Assembly (NCBI GenBank): GCA_003260075.1
Contig: QLIY01000048.1
Location: 124,001-188,000, forward strand
Direction of reading: 5' to 3'
From: Phallusia mammillata
Lineage: Eukaryota > Chordata > Ascidiacea > Phlebobranchia > Ascidiidae
DNA length: 64,000 nucleotides
Numbering within the stretch: position 1 is the stretch's first letter; each line of letters starts with the position of its first letter. The position numbers and the translations under genes are program-made. Below, piece after piece: positions 63,411 to 64,000 of this stretch. A model generated the notes under the pieces. It was not told the origin of the DNA. It searched no databases and saw nothing but the letters and a program-made list of their open reading frames with translations.

Positions 63411-64000
63411 AATATAGCCACATGCGTACTTAACGACGCTCTCGCATGTACATTAGATGTTCATACGCAGTTATACCGGTAGGGGCAGGCTCCTTGTGAT
63501 GACATAAAGGGCAGGCGGATTTCCACCGGTTTTGCCGGCGACAATTCATCACATCCCGGCTAAAGCGTTCCTGTTTTGTTTCCTACTTAACATTCTTACA
63601 AAGAGTCAAGAACTGGCTCGTATAACACAGGCGTAGGTTTGTGGCTCTAAAGCAAACTGTTACGCGTATTGAGAAACGGGTTCAGCAAATATTACTGCTA
63701 AAAACGCGGCTAAATATAGCCTGGTTGCTATTGACACATATTTTTCTCCGATCCTGTTTGTTTTGTGCGGTATTCGGTTTTCAATTCATGAAAAAGTACA
63801 ACGCGCTCTGTTTTGAGATTTGACCGTGGTGAAGTAGTGAGAACGACTGCATATAGATGTGCGTTTTTAGCGCTAAAGTATATTCGAGGTCACGTTCACG
63901 CCTAGGGTAAACGAATTCTGGAAGTTGAAACTGATTGATTTAGCGCGATATGGCATTGTTAGACACTCAAAGTTACTTAGTGTTTTGTTCGCAAGATTTT
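63411..64000. other. non-coding right edge
   Basis: No supported exon. The frame at 63641-63823 lacks splice context. Confidence 0.35.

Overview
The window is eukaryotic, AT-rich and intron-rich. Short coding exons sit between GT-AG introns, non-autonomous hAT transposons carry 8-bp target duplications, and there is no operon structure. Small introns, abundant hAT elements and many near-identical allelic blocks suggest a highly heterozygous compact animal genome, most likely an ascidian (Ciona-like). That assignment is inference; no marker gene proves it. Layout: 1-358 (-) holds two N-lobe exons of a protein kinase gene that runs off the left edge. 4561-5733 (-) is a complete three-exon gene for a 315-residue helical-repeat protein with a hydrophobic segment at each end; a decayed piece of a second copy lies at about 1667-2220. 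7094-12460 is repeat territory (hAT element, ~190-bp tandem repeats, fold-back elements with a tRNA-like T arm) and contains a complete two-exon gene for a 60-residue secreted peptide (9935-10316). 13053-30401 (-) is the main gene: 29 exons whose phases all agree, giving a 1,467-residue coiled-coil protein with Ser/Pro/Arg-rich ends. Inside its last intron, on the + strand, are two copies of a membrane-protein terminal exon whose codons differ mostly at synonymous sites. 30402-46905 is largely non-coding, with nested hAT elements at 35620-36414. 47074-47592 (+) is a PH-domain exon. 49949-50278 and 58295-58717 are complete hAT elements. 59885 to about 62776 (+) holds three exons of a PDZ-domain gene that probably continues past the window. 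The right end has a 46-bp tandem repeat and a CA microsatellite. Cutting across all this are 29 runs of 10 or 11 G, most flanked on both sides by near-identical sequence, 25 of them between 8.8 and 30.1 kb. They break exons and introns alike and look like assembly junctions joining two divergent haplotypes, so apparent extra exons next to them are allele copies. Four longer G runs (40-99 bases) lack flanking repeats. I found no new defence system, CRISPR array or operon-like locus. The novelty candidates are the unassigned coiled-coil protein, the nested membrane-protein exon pair, the small secreted peptide and the tRNA-like fold-back family.
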